The notes: generated from the letters alone by a model not told the origin. Positions 41,812-51,699 are shown, counted from the stretch's first letter. The stretch: 64,000 nucleotides of DNA from Mucilaginibacter aquatilis (GCF_009755275.1 NZ_WQLA01000007.1:288818-352817), one strand, 5' to 3'. Numbers and translations: made by a program.

Positions 41812-43077
41812 TTACGCAGCTGGGTTATCTATTGGCTGGCTTACGGCTACCTCATAAGTGTTACGGTTAAAGGCCTTTTCGCTAATGGCTATTGCTATTG
41901 TGGCAACGCCATTTCCAATAACGTTGGTTATAGCACGTGCTTCAGACATAAACCTGTCAACACCTAATAACAATGCAACACCCTCCACCGGGATTATTTT
42001 GATAGCCGCCAGTGTTGACGTAAGCACAATAAAGCCGCTGCCGGTTACCCCTGCTGCGCCTTTTGAAGTAAGCATAAGTATTGCTATAATGGTAAGCTCC
42101 TGCCCCAGTGATAACGGCACCTTAAACACCTGCGCCAAAAATATGGTTGCCATTGAAAGGTAAATGGTTGTACCATCAAGATTGAATGAATAGCCTGTAG
42201 GTATCACCAAACCAACTACCGAGCGGTCGCAGCCAAGCTTTTCAAGCTTATTCATCATACCCGGTAAGGCCGACTCTGAAGATGATGTACCAAAAACAAT
42301 TAAAAGCTCCTGACGAATGAATTTAAGGTATTTCCAAAGACTTACCTTGCACAGGTAACAAATCAAGTTCAACACTATAAATATAAATAGTGCCATAGTT
42401 ACATAAACCGACCCCATAAGCATAACTAGCGGCTTAAGGGTTTTAATGCCCTGTGTGCTCACCGTGTATGCAATACCGCCAAAAGCACCTAACGGAGCCA
42501 GCTTCATTACCATATGCAGCATGTTAAAAAACACCTTTGATATTTTTTCGAAGCTTGTGATTAACGATTGTGCTGCGCCACCCATACGGCTAAGTCCGTA
42601 ACCAAACAACACGGCTATTACTAAAACCTGCAGTATGTCACCTTTGGCAAAGGCTTCCACAAAGTTACCGGGGATGATATGGCTTAAGAAATCGCCTAGG
42701 TTCATTTCACTGGCTTGCTTTTGGTACTGTTCAACCTTACCCGCATCAGTGTTTTGCTGAATATTTAAACCCACGCCAGGCTTTACCAAATTTGCTACGG
42801 CAACGCCAATAACCAAGGCAAATGTGGTTACTACTTCAAAGTATAAAAGTGCTTTACCTCCTACCCTGCCAACCTTTTTCATATCATTCATGCCTGCAAT
42901 GCCCAGCACAATGGTAAAAAATATGATAGGCGCTATCAGCATACTGATAAGGCTTATAAACATTTTACTTATACGTTGTGCAACCGGACCAAAAGTTGGA
43001 AAATAAATACCTACCAGTACCCCCAGCGCAATAGCAATAAGCACCTGTACAGTAAGATTAGATAAAATACGTTTCAT
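41812..43077 (-). CDS. Dicarboxylate/amino acid:cation symporter (DAACS family, DctA/GltP-like)
   Basis: Secondary transporter of 421 residues taking up C4-dicarboxylates or acidic amino acids with H+ or Na+. The helical-hairpin signature IVFGTSSSESALPGMM (HP1, serine-rich; about 262) is present, together with GYSFNLDGTTIYLSMATIFL (NMDGT-like motif) and the HP2 segment TSKGAAGVTGSGFIVLTSTL. The C-terminal helix DRFMSEARAITNVIGNGVATI carries the substrate-binding Arg/Asn region. Eight helices plus two hairpins fit the fold. The gene lies upstream of the PPC protein gene by 70 nt. Confidence 0.93.
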   Translation of the reverse strand: MKRILSNLTVQVLIAIALGVLVGIYFPTFGPVAQRISKMFISLISMLIAPIIFFTIVLGIAGMNDMKKVGRVGGKALLYFEVVTTFALVIGVAVANLVKPGVGLNIQQNTDAGKVEQYQKQASEMNLGDFLSHIIPGNFVEAFAKGDILQVLVIAVLFGYGLSRMGGAAQSLITSFEKISKVFFNMLHMVMKLAPLGAFGGIAYTVSTQGIKTLKPLVMLMGSVYVTMALFIFIVLNLICYLCKVSLWKYLKFIRQELLIVFGTSSSESALPGMMNKLEKLGCDRSVVGLVIPTGYSFNLDGTTIYLSMATIFLAQVFKVPLSLGQELTIIAILMLTSKGAAGVTGSGFIVLTSTLAAIKIIPVEGVALLLGVDRFMSEARAITNVIGNGVATIAIAISEKAFNRNTYEVAVSQPIDNPAA

Positions 43078-43111
43078 AGTAAATTACGCTGCCGGAAGCA
43101 GCACATGAGAT

Positions 43112-43378
43112 TTATAAATAAAGGTTAACAGATTGGTAATAATTGAATAAGAACAATAGCGTTATACCGCTTATGATATAATTGGGCTTTGATATATAAC
43201 GGTTACACTTACAATAGGCACAGTAGTAACGCTTAAGCGGTTTCCAAAACACCAAAGTGCGCATAACCCAGCTACGCTTTAACCTGTATTTGAACCTGCG
43301 CCCACATGCCGGGCATATAGGATAAGTTCTTTTAGCGGCACTTTTGTTTGAAGCTCCGTTCTCGTCATTACTGCTCAT
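43112..43378 (-). CDS. Small zinc-ribbon-like membrane protein
   Basis: An 88-residue protein from ATG 43378; one TTG codon three positions upstream is ignored. The N-terminal half contains CPACGRRFKYRLKR and CAYCKCNRY, two CxxC pairs that form a zinc ribbon spaced by about 30 residues. The C-terminus has a single hydrophobic helix (YIISGITLLFLFNYY, about 70-84). It is very basic. No named family recognised. It is encoded just upstream of the dicarboxylate transporter gene (34 nt), probably in the same transcript. Confidence 0.7.
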   Translation of the reverse strand: MSSNDENGASNKSAAKRTYPICPACGRRFKYRLKRSWVMRTLVFWKPLKRYYCAYCKCNRYISKPNYIISGITLLFLFNYYQSVNLYL

Positions 43379-43529
43379 AAAAAACAACAGGTGTTAGGTT
43401 TGTGTAGTAGCTAAAAAACAGATATAACGCGCCGCATGCAACAACTATCTGCCTCTTACAAAAATGCCAATAAAAATATCAAATACAATTATTTTGCTAT
43501 TTTTACGCATATTTTGTCAAATTAATATT

Positions 43530-43988
43530 ATGATTAAAAATCTACGCTACCTGTTTATAATTTTATTAGCTGTCTCTGCCTTCTCTTGTAAAAAGGAAGA
43601 AAAAAATACTACAACGCTAAAAGAAGAATTAGCGGATAAATGGTATTACGACTCTATCTCTCAAAAAGACTACGACCAAAACGGTAAACTGATCAAAACT
43701 ACATCACTACCGGTACTGGTAAACGTAAACTACATTGATTTTAAAGGCGACGGTACTTATACTGCAGTTGTAAGGCAAGAGGTTGAACCCAAAAAGTTTG
43801 AGAATGTAACTTCAACAGGCACATATAAAGTTACATCGCTAACCAAATTCACAGTTACTCAACAAGGTGTTACCGCCGAATGTAATTTAAGAAACCTGAA
43901 TGCCAGTCAATTAAGATTCACTCAGGATATTGATACACGTGTTGCCGGACAGCCTTATTCGGTTATTGAACACGCGCTTCACCGGTAA
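43530..43988 (+). CDS. Small lipoprotein of unknown function
   Basis: A 152-residue lipoprotein from ATG 43530. The signal peptide has the lipobox AFSC (Cys 20), followed by KKEEKNTTTLKEELADKWYY, an opening shared by lipocalin-like Bacteroidota lipoproteins (compare the gene at 18967). The mature part is beta-rich (YIDFKGDGTYTAVVRQE). The frame extends upstream to 43464, but those 22 residues precede the signal peptide and are discarded. The next gene is leuS after 55 nt. Confidence 0.75.
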   Translation: MIKNLRYLFIILLAVSAFSCKKEEKNTTTLKEELADKWYYDSISQKDYDQNGKLIKTTSLPVLVNVNYIDFKGDGTYTAVVRQEVEPKKFENVTSTGTYKVTSLTKFTVTQQGVTAECNLRNLNASQLRFTQDIDTRVAGQPYSVIEHALHR

Positions 43989-44043
43989 CGGCTTTTAAAC
44001 TTTTTTCGTAGTTTCGCGCCTATACTTGCGAAACTGCGAAAAA

Positions 44044-46971
44044 ATGGATTATCAGTTTAAAGACATTGAAAAAAAGTGGCAACAATTTTGGGCTGCCAAC
44101 CAAACCTTCAAAGCCGAAAATCAATCGGCTAAACCCAAGTACTATGTGCTCGATATGTTCCCCTATCCATCGGGTGCGGGTTTGCACGTAGGCCACCCAC
44201 TGGGTTACATCGCTTCTGACATTTTTTCGAGGTACAAACGCCTGCGTGGCTTTAACGTGCTGCACCCTATGGGGTACGATTCGTTTGGTTTACCGGCCGA
44301 ACAATATGCTATACAAACCGGTCAGCATCCGGCCATTACTACCGAAGCCAACATTGCCACCTACCGCCGCCAGTTAGATCAACTTGGATTTTCGTTTGAC
44401 TGGAGCCGTGAAGTGCGCACCAGCTCGCCCGACTATTACAAGTGGACGCAGTGGATTTTCATGCAGTTGTTTAACTCATGGTACAATAAGGCTGATGAAA
44501 AGGCTGAATCTATTGAAAAATTAGTTGAACACTTTGCAGCCAATGGATCGGCAGGTATTACCGCCGTTGCCGACGACGAGATATTAACCTTTACAGCTGC
44601 TGAATGGAACGCCATGAGCGAGGAAGCTCAGCAAACCGAACTTTTAAAATATCGCTTAACCTACCTGCGCGAAAGCACTGTAAACTGGTGCCCTGCCTTA
44701 GGCACGGTACTGGCAAACGACGAAGTAAAAGACGGCGTAAGCGAGCGTGGTGGTTACCCGGTTGAACAGAAGAAAATGATGCAATGGAGCATGCGCATTA
44801 CTGCCTATGCCGAGCGCCTGTTACAAGGGCTTGATAACATTGACTGGCCCGACCCGCTTAAAGAAATGCAGCGTAATTGGATTGGTAAAAGCGTTGGTGC
44901 AAGTGTAAAGTTCCCTATTGAAGGTAATACTCAACAAAGTATTGAAGTTTTTACCACCCGCGTTGACACTATTTTTGGTGTTACGTTCGTGGTGTTAGCT
45001 CCTGAGCATGAGTTGGTGGCATCATTAACCACACCTGATCAGAAAGAAGCCGTTGAAGCTTACATTGCTCAAACCAAAAAGAAATCGGAGCTGGACCGTA
45101 TGGCCGACACCAAAAGCGTGTCAGGTGCGTTTACTGGCAGCTATGTACTTAACCCATTGAACGGTGAGCGCATTCAGCTGTGGATTGCCGACTACGTTTT
45201 GGCAGGTTACGGTACAGGTGCTGTAATGGCCGTACCGTCAGGAGATCAGCGTGATTACCTGTTTGCCAAACACTTCAATTTGCCTATCATTCCAATTTTA
45301 GATACGCAGAATACAGAAAAAAAGGCCGATGCAACCAAAGAAGGTAAATACATTAACTCCGACTTTATAAACGGTTTAGAATATAAAGAGGCAACCGCCG
45401 CCATTGTTGCCAAACTGGAAGAAATGGGAGCAGGCAAGGCTAAGGTTAATTTCAGAATGCGCGATGCCATCTTCGGTCGTCAGCGTTACTGGGGAGAGCC
45501 GGTACCTGTTTATTTCAAAAATGGCTTGCCGTATTTAATCAACGAAAGCGAACTTCCGCTTATACTGCCCGAAATTGACAAATACCTGCCCACCGAAAGC
45601 GGTGAGCCGCCACTAGGCCGCGCCGAAGACTGGAAATATCAAAACGAGTACGAGTATGAACTAAGCACCATGCCTGGTTGGGCGGGCAGCAGCTGGTACT
45701 GGTACCGTTATATGGATGCACAAAACGGAACTGATTTCGCATCTAACGAGGCAGTAGAATACTGGAAAGATGTTGACCTTTACATAGGTGGATCAGAACA
45801 TGCTACCGGGCACTTATTGTACAGCCGTTTTTGGAATAAGTTTTTAAAAGATATTGGTTTAGCCGTTGAGGAAGAGCCATTTAAAAAGCTTATTAACCAG
45901 GGTATGATACAAGGCCGTTCAAGTTTCACTTACCGCCTGAATCCTTTGTTGTTAGGTATTGACGACAACTTTGTTAAGCCCGAGGTTTATGTATCAAAAG
46001 GCATTTACGAACTATACAAAGAAGGTGACTTTGATACTATTGAGCAAATAGCCCTATTTTATAAAGACTTATTACCTGAAGGTGCCGAAATTGGCGAAAT
46101 GGACTTTAGCAAGTTGCACGTTGATGTAAACATTGTAAGCAATGATGCATTGGATATCGCAGCGTTCCGTACCTGGAGACCGGATAACGATAAGGCTATC
46201 TTTGTGCTGGAAGACGGCTCGGTAATTTATCCGGCAGACGATGCACAAAGTGAAAGCAAGTATATATGCGATGTTGAGATTGAAAAGATGTCAAAATCAA
46301 AGTTCAACGTGGTTAATCCCGATGATTTGATTGAACGTTATGGGTCAGACACTTTGCGTATGTACGAAATGTTCCTGGGCCCGCTTGAGCAAAGCAAGCC
46401 TTGGAATACCAATGGTATTGAGGGCGTGTTTAAATTCCTGCGTAAATTTTGGCGTTTGTTTCATAATGATCAATGGGAGTTTACGGTATCAAATGATGCG
46501 CCAAGCAAAGCCGAGTTAAAATCGCTGCATAAAATTATACGCAAGGTTGAGGAAGACATTGAGCGTTTCTCATTTAATACATCAGTATCGAGCTTTATGA
46601 TTGCTGTAAATGAGCTTACCGATTTGAAGTGTAATAAGCGTGCTGTTTTGCAGGAGTTGGTAATTATCCTTTCACCTTACGCCCCTCACATTTGTGAGGA
46701 GTTATGGACTTTATTAGGTAATGATGCTGGTACTCTTTCATATGCTGCTTACCCGGTATTCAACCCTTCATACTTAGTTGAAGATGAATTTGCCTACCCT
46801 ATATCGGTAAACGGCAAAACACGCCTTAACATCAATATGGCGCTAACACTGGAGCCTAAAGAAGTTGAAGCATTAGTATTGGCCAACCCCGATGTGCAAA
46901 AATACCTTGACGGAAAAACACCTAAAAAAGTAATTGTAGTTAAAGGCCGCATTGTGAACATTGTAATATAA
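44044..46971 (+). CDS. leuS: Leucyl-tRNA synthetase
   Basis: Class I aminoacyl-tRNA synthetase of 975 residues from ATG 44044 (MDYQFKDIEKKW). The ATP-binding HIGH-type motif is HVGH at residues 48-51 (PYPSGAGLHVGHPLGY) and the second signature is KMSKS near residue 748. The editing CP1 domain spans about 250-440 (TTRVDTIFGVTFVVLAPEH). It contains a Bacteroidota-type insertion before KMSKS (about 610-735, beginning INQGMIQGRSS). The anticodon-binding helical domain and a C-terminal domain ending KKVIVVKGRIVNIVI complete it. A -7-like TATACTTG lies at 44021-44028, about 15 nt before the ATG. A hairpin terminator follows. Confidence 0.97.
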   Translation: MDYQFKDIEKKWQQFWAANQTFKAENQSAKPKYYVLDMFPYPSGAGLHVGHPLGYIASDIFSRYKRLRGFNVLHPMGYDSFGLPAEQYAIQTGQHPAITTEANIATYRRQLDQLGFSFDWSREVRTSSPDYYKWTQWIFMQLFNSWYNKADEKAESIEKLVEHFAANGSAGITAVADDEILTFTAAEWNAMSEEAQQTELLKYRLTYLRESTVNWCPALGTVLANDEVKDGVSERGGYPVEQKKMMQWSMRITAYAERLLQGLDNIDWPDPLKEMQRNWIGKSVGASVKFPIEGNTQQSIEVFTTRVDTIFGVTFVVLAPEHELVASLTTPDQKEAVEAYIAQTKKKSELDRMADTKSVSGAFTGSYVLNPLNGERIQLWIADYVLAGYGTGAVMAVPSGDQRDYLFAKHFNLPIIPILDTQNTEKKADATKEGKYINSDFINGLEYKEATAAIVAKLEEMGAGKAKVNFRMRDAIFGRQRYWGEPVPVYFKNGLPYLINESELPLILPEIDKYLPTESGEPPLGRAEDWKYQNEYEYELSTMPGWAGSSWYWYRYMDAQNGTDFASNEAVEYWKDVDLYIGGSEHATGHLLYSRFWNKFLKDIGLAVEEEPFKKLINQGMIQGRSSFTYRLNPLLLGIDDNFVKPEVYVSKGIYELYKEGDFDTIEQIALFYKDLLPEGAEIGEMDFSKLHVDVNIVSNDALDIAAFRTWRPDNDKAIFVLEDGSVIYPADDAQSESKYICDVEIEKMSKSKFNVVNPDDLIERYGSDTLRMYEMFLGPLEQSKPWNTNGIEGVFKFLRKFWRLFHNDQWEFTVSNDAPSKAELKSLHKIIRKVEEDIERFSFNTSVSSFMIAVNELTDLKCNKRAVLQELVIILSPYAPHICEELWTLLGNDAGTLSYAAYPVFNPSYLVEDEFAYPISVNGKTRLNINMALTLEPKEVEALVLANPDVQKYLDGKTPKKVIVVKGRIVNIVI

Positions 46972-46997
46972 GCCTAGTTAGCAACTTAACATATTTA

Positions 46998-47029
46998 CAG
47001 GGAGGCTTAATAAAGCTTCCCTGTTTTTT
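46998..47029 (+). terminator. Terminator of leuS
   Basis: 12-position stem ACAGGGAGGCTT (46998-47009)/AAGCTTCCCTGT (47013-47024) with one G-T wobble and a short loop, then a run of T. It starts 27 nt after the leuS stop codon. Confidence 0.87.
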
Positions 47030-47211
47030 GTTGTGGGTGACGATGAACATATGTATTATATCGTTTTATTTTGTCTTAATTCCAGCATAACACCGCTGCA
47101 TTTGCAACATTGGTGATACAAAAGCCACACAGCTTATCTATTTAAAAAAAAGACAGATTGCTGCTGTAACAAATCAATTCTAATCAACTCTTAATACCAA
47201 AATCATTATAA

Positions 47212-49758
47212 ATGAAACGTTTTTTTACACTCATTGCATTACTGACCTCCTTTGTGTGTGCTAAAGCACAAATTCCTGGTGCAGGAGGTTCGGGTATAAC
47301 CGGCCGTATATCAGGTACTGTGATTGACTCACTCTCTAAAAAACCTTTAGATTATGCTACCATCAGCCTTTACCGCAGCGGCGGCAAAGCGGTATTAAAT
47401 GGTACATTAACCGATGATAAAGGAACATTTAAACTTAACAACATTGCTCCGGGCAAATACAAAGTGGCCGTAACCTTTATTGGCTACCCAACTAAGTTTA
47501 TTGATCCGGTTGAAACCACCCCTGGAAAACCTGATATCAACATGGGTAACATTATTGTTTCGCCGGGCGCAAAAACGCTGGGCGCTGTTACCGTAACCGG
47601 TCAGGCTCCGGTTATTGAAAACAAAATTGATAAGATTGTTTACAATGCCGAAAAAGACATCACTTCGGCTGGTGGCAACGCTACCGATGTGTTGCGCAAA
47701 GTGCCATTGGTATCAGTTGACTTAGATGGCAAACCATCATTACGCGGCGACCAAAACGTACGTGTTTTGATTAATGGTAAACCATCAGGTGCATTATCAA
47801 CCAGTTTGGCTGATGTGCTGCGCACCATTCCTGCCGATCAAATTAAAAGCATTGAGGTTATCACCTCTCCATCGGCTAAATATGATGCTGAAGGTTCTGG
47901 TGGTATCATCAACATTATTACTAAAACTAAAGATGTATCGGGCTTAAGCGGTTCAGTAAGCGGCGGTATAGGTACCCGTCAAAACAACGGTAACGCCAAC
48001 CTAAATTACAAGCAAAACCGCTTTAGCTTAACTGGCAATATAGGCAGCAACTTTGCATGGCCACAAACATCTTTATTTGATTTAAACAGCGTTCGCGACT
48101 TGAATGGCCGCACTAATACCGTTGTACAAAGCTCACGCGCTGAAACTAAACGTTACGGTACTATAGGCTCTGTAACTGCAGGCTATGATGTAAATAATTA
48201 CAACAGCCTTAGCACTACATTCCGTGTTAATGGCGGAGGTTTTCAAACTGATGGCTCGGGCGACAATGCTTTTGATTTAAGAAAGTATACCAGTACTAAC
48301 TATAACAAAGTAAAATTCAGTGGTTTTGACTGGAATGCCGATTACACCCGTAAGTTTAAAAAAGAGGGTGAAGAGTTAACTGTAGCAGGCCAATGGAGCC
48401 ACAGTAAACTTGGGTCTGACTATAACGCTTATTACTTTAATGTTGACCCTAATGATTTCCCTAACCAAATTGGTAACAATGACGGTGTAAATGATGAGTA
48501 TACAGCACAGGTTGATTACGCTTTACCGGTAACCAAATCATTCAAACTGGAAGCTGGTGGTAAATCTATCTTCAGGGATATTAGTAGTAATTATGATGTG
48601 TATCAGCAATTTGATGCAAACGGAAATGTAACTAACGCCGGTCCGTTTACATTGAGCAATCGCGCATCAAACAAGTATGATTACAGTCAAAATGTTTACG
48701 CCGGTTACACTGTGTTGACCTTTACACTGCCTAAAAACTACTCATTACAAGCCGGTGCACGTGTAGAAAACACGTTAATTGAGGGTGTGCCAAGCAACTC
48801 TACGCAAACTAACTTGCAGCCGTTTACACAAAACTACACTACCTTCGTACCAAGCTTTATTTTATCTAAAACAGTAAAAGGTACTCAAACTTACAAATTG
48901 AGCTACAACAAACGTATACAACGCCCTAGCTTACAATACCTGAACCCTTTTATAAATAAGGCAAATAACCAAAGCCAAACCGAAGGTAACCCTACCTTAT
49001 CTCCCGAGATTACTCAAACCGTCGAGTTAGGTTATAATACCTTTATAGGTTCATCGGTTATTAACCTATCTACCTACTACAAATACACTAACAACCTTAT
49101 TGAGGGCATCAACGCAACTGTTGAAGATCCGGAGCTGGCAGGTGATAACAATCCAAGAGGATTAACCAGCCGTACTACTTTCCAAAATATTGGTACCAAC
49201 AAATCATTTGGTGCAAGTTTCTTTGGCTCAATAACTCCATGGAAACCGTTAACTATTCGTGGTAGTGTTAATGCCTTTACATACAGGCCAACCGTTAACC
49301 AAAATCAATCGGCAAACCAGGGTGAAATTAAAACCTACTTCAACTACAATGCATTCCTGAGTGCTTCTGCTACCATTACTAAAACCTGGACTGCAGAGTT
49401 CTTTGGTGTATTTAATTCACCACGCCGTACCATTCAAGGTCAAAACCCAGCCTTCAACTTATTCGGTTTTGGTGTGAAAAAAGAATTGATTGCTAAAAAA
49501 TTCACTTTAGGTTTGAACGCCTTATCTCCGTTCCAAACTTATTTAAAACTTGATTCTAAAGTAAATTCACCTACAATAAATCAAACTACTAAAATTCGTT
49601 ATCCCCTACAATCGTTTGGCATATCGTTCACTTACAACTTTGGTAAGTTAACCTATGGCCAACAGAAGAAAAAAGGCGTTAAAAACGACGACTTAATGCA
49701 AGGTGGAGACCAAGGCGGCATGGGCGGCGGCGGCGGCCAAGGCGGCGGTCCGAGATAA
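47212..49758 (+). CDS. Outer-membrane beta-barrel protein with CarboxypepD_reg-like domain (TonB-dependent receptor fold)
   Basis: An 848-residue outer-membrane protein. A signal peptide ends in CAKA-Q near residue 20. A CarboxypepD_reg-like domain spans about 30-115 (ITGRISGTVIDSLSKKPLDY). A plug-like domain spans about 125-235 (VLRKVPLVSVDLDGKPSLRG, then VRVLINGKPSGALSTSLADV). The OMP_b-brl_3 barrel fills the rest. The last about 25 residues after the final strand are a glycine-rich tail (GGDQGGMGGGGGQGG) beyond the KKKGVKND region, which ends in PR rather than an aromatic residue as in a classical barrel C-terminus. Substrate unknown; no partner gene is adjacent. Confidence 0.9.
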   Translation: MKRFFTLIALLTSFVCAKAQIPGAGGSGITGRISGTVIDSLSKKPLDYATISLYRSGGKAVLNGTLTDDKGTFKLNNIAPGKYKVAVTFIGYPTKFIDPVETTPGKPDINMGNIIVSPGAKTLGAVTVTGQAPVIENKIDKIVYNAEKDITSAGGNATDVLRKVPLVSVDLDGKPSLRGDQNVRVLINGKPSGALSTSLADVLRTIPADQIKSIEVITSPSAKYDAEGSGGIINIITKTKDVSGLSGSVSGGIGTRQNNGNANLNYKQNRFSLTGNIGSNFAWPQTSLFDLNSVRDLNGRTNTVVQSSRAETKRYGTIGSVTAGYDVNNYNSLSTTFRVNGGGFQTDGSGDNAFDLRKYTSTNYNKVKFSGFDWNADYTRKFKKEGEELTVAGQWSHSKLGSDYNAYYFNVDPNDFPNQIGNNDGVNDEYTAQVDYALPVTKSFKLEAGGKSIFRDISSNYDVYQQFDANGNVTNAGPFTLSNRASNKYDYSQNVYAGYTVLTFTLPKNYSLQAGARVENTLIEGVPSNSTQTNLQPFTQNYTTFVPSFILSKTVKGTQTYKLSYNKRIQRPSLQYLNPFINKANNQSQTEGNPTLSPEITQTVELGYNTFIGSSVINLSTYYKYTNNLIEGINATVEDPELAGDNNPRGLTSRTTFQNIGTNKSFGASFFGSITPWKPLTIRGSVNAFTYRPTVNQNQSANQGEIKTYFNYNAFLSASATITKTWTAEFFGVFNSPRRTIQGQNPAFNLFGFGVKKELIAKKFTLGLNALSPFQTYLKLDSKVNSPTINQTTKIRYPLQSFGISFTYNFGKLTYGQQKKKGVKNDDLMQGGDQGGMGGGGGQGGGPR

Positions 49759-49766
49759 TCCGTTTT

Positions 49767-49880
49767 AGAGACAAGAGCCAAGAGTTAAGACGAAAGCTCA
49801 CTCAATAAAACCCCCGGTCAGATTGACCGGGGGTTTCTTTTTATAAGTTTTTTGGTTCTTGTTTCTCGGCTCTTGTCTCT
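49767..49880. repeat. Inverted pair of AGAGACAAGAGCC repeats around a terminator
   Basis: AGAGACAAGAGCC (49767-49779) and its exact reverse complement GGCTCTTGTCTCT (49868-49880) flank the bidirectional terminator at 49808. The pair could base-pair in an RNA read through. It is the clearest copy of the dispersed repeat also seen at 41049. Confidence 0.75.
49808..49836. terminator. Bidirectional terminator between convergent genes
   Basis: Perfect 13-bp stem AAACCCCCGGTCA (49808-49820)/TGACCGGGGGTTT (49824-49836), followed by T-rich sequence. It lies between the barrel gene and the MutS-like gene. Confidence 0.9.
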
Positions 49881-49881
49881 A

Positions 49882-51690
49882 CTAACTGAATATCCCAATC
49901 CTCTCCAGCAGCAACGAGGCATTGAAGGTTTTACACTCGCCGGGTTTAAGTTTGTAGTCAAACAGCATTTCGCCATTAATTACTTGTATATCGAAATAAA
50001 AGTTACGTACATAGGTTGGATAGGCTTGTTCAAGTTGGGCTAACTGCAAGTCATGCGTAGCAACCAGGCCTACCCCATTGCTGCTGATGAGTTTTTCAAT
50101 TACCGCTTTTGAGCCGAGGTACTTATCAACAGAATTAGTACCGCGCAACATTTCATCTATTAAAAACAGGATGTTTGGTTGTTGCTTTACTGCCTCCAGC
50201 AACATTTGCAAACGGTCTAGCTCGGCCTTGAAGGTTGATGTGCTTTCGTTAAGCGAGTCTTTGATACGCATATAGCTAAACAACTGTACAACCGACACCT
50301 CCATAACATCAGCACAAACCGGTGCACCTGATAACGCCAGTACGGTATTAATGCCAAGCGTACGCAAAAAGGTGCTTTTTCCGGCCATATTAGAGCCGGT
50401 AATAATATCTACCTTCCGGGTGTTAATCAGTTCGTAGCTATTAGATACTCTTACGCCATCTTTTATATGCGGATGCGAAACGTTCTTTGCAACCAGGGTA
50501 AACTCATCCCCATTGGCAATGGCAGGCATACACCACTCGGGATAATTGATTTGTAATGATGAAAGGCTTATGAGCGCTTCAAACTCGGCAATTACATCAA
50601 ATGCGCTTTCAATGTTCTCGTGGTTATTACGTTTCCAATCCTCTATTGCTATAACGTACCTAATGTTCCAAAGGGCTAACACATTTAAAAAAAAGCCAAC
50701 AAGCAAATTATTGCGGTTATTAAGACTGTTGATTAGGTTGGAGAGCTGGCGCGTAACTACTGATATACTCTTGTTGTTATTGCGCTTAACATTGTCTGCC
50801 AGATTCTTGTTATACGCTGTACTCCACTCCTCCTTTTCAATACTATCAAATACATCAGAGTAACTATTAAGCGTACTTCCAATTTTACCCGCAATAAGGT
50901 CCGTTTGTTCGGTATGCTTGTTATTAATACCGGTTAAAAAGAAATTAAACAAACCGAGAACGATGGCAACATACTTAGCTTCGGGATAAAAATATGAAGC
51001 TGCTATTGCGGCCAACATTATCCAAGCAACAACTTTTACATAGGTTTTTAACCATCCTTCTCCAGGTATATTTAAAGGTTTGTGTAAATACTTAAAAAGC
51101 TGCTGCAGTTCATTACTGTTATGCTTGAGGGCAAATAACAACTGTGATTGAACTTTAAGCTTCCAATGGTTTTTAGTACTTATTTCCTGTACCGCCTGCT
51201 GCCTGCTTAAAATAACAGTTTTAACAGCCGGTGCTTTAAGCCAACCAGCTAACTTTTCTTGCCCAGCTACGGTTGCTGCACGGTTAATAAGCTGGTAGAG
51301 TGATGCCGCTCCAAAAACATCAAGATCACTGGTGTAATAGTGCTTATCGTCATTAAACTTGCTGCCGTTAGGATATATGTTACCATAGCTATCTATACTC
51401 TCCAACTCATTTTGATTTACCGCCTTAAAGTTTTCAAAATACAAGCGGCACTTTTCAAAGTACGCTTGCTTTGCAACTAACCAATTAAAAGCAATTCCTG
51501 CCACTATAGCGCCAGCAGCAAACACTGCAAAACTATCAAGCTTAACGCTCCAGTAAACCAATAATAGTAACAAGGCAAATACAATTAACCGCATTACAGA
51601 AAACACATTTACTTTATTTTTAAAGTATTGTATTTGGGCCGTGGCATGCTGAGTATTGTGCTTGTAATTATCTTGTATAGTTGAACTCAT
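49882..51690 (-). CDS. Membrane-anchored MutS-like ATPase
   Basis: A 602-residue protein (start ATG 51690) combining membrane helices with a MutS domain V ATPase. Helices lie at about 32-49 (VMRLIVFALLLLLVYWSV), 54-72, 220-234, 238-255 and 329-343. A MutS-like lever/clamp helical region lies between and after them. The ATPase has Walker A TGSNMAGKST at about 431-440, the MutS signature STSTFKAEL at about 483-491, Walker B ILFLIDE at about 507-513 and GVGLVATHD at about 540. It lacks the mismatch-recognition domain I of MutS. Such proteins are known in Bacteroidota as DNA mismatch repair protein-like, but their job is unknown. Its promoter region is shared with the divergent rlmH. Confidence 0.9.
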   Translation of the reverse strand: MSSTIQDNYKHNTQHATAQIQYFKNKVNVFSVMRLIVFALLLLLVYWSVKLDSFAVFAAGAIVAGIAFNWLVAKQAYFEKCRLYFENFKAVNQNELESIDSYGNIYPNGSKFNDDKHYYTSDLDVFGAASLYQLINRAATVAGQEKLAGWLKAPAVKTVILSRQQAVQEISTKNHWKLKVQSQLLFALKHNSNELQQLFKYLHKPLNIPGEGWLKTYVKVVAWIMLAAIAASYFYPEAKYVAIVLGLFNFFLTGINNKHTEQTDLIAGKIGSTLNSYSDVFDSIEKEEWSTAYNKNLADNVKRNNNKSISVVTRQLSNLINSLNNRNNLLVGFFLNVLALWNIRYVIAIEDWKRNNHENIESAFDVIAEFEALISLSSLQINYPEWCMPAIANGDEFTLVAKNVSHPHIKDGVRVSNSYELINTRKVDIITGSNMAGKSTFLRTLGINTVLALSGAPVCADVMEVSVVQLFSYMRIKDSLNESTSTFKAELDRLQMLLEAVKQQPNILFLIDEMLRGTNSVDKYLGSKAVIEKLISSNGVGLVATHDLQLAQLEQAYPTYVRNFYFDIQVINGEMLFDYKLKPGECKTFNASLLLERIGIFS

Positions 51691-51699
51691 ATTGGAATG

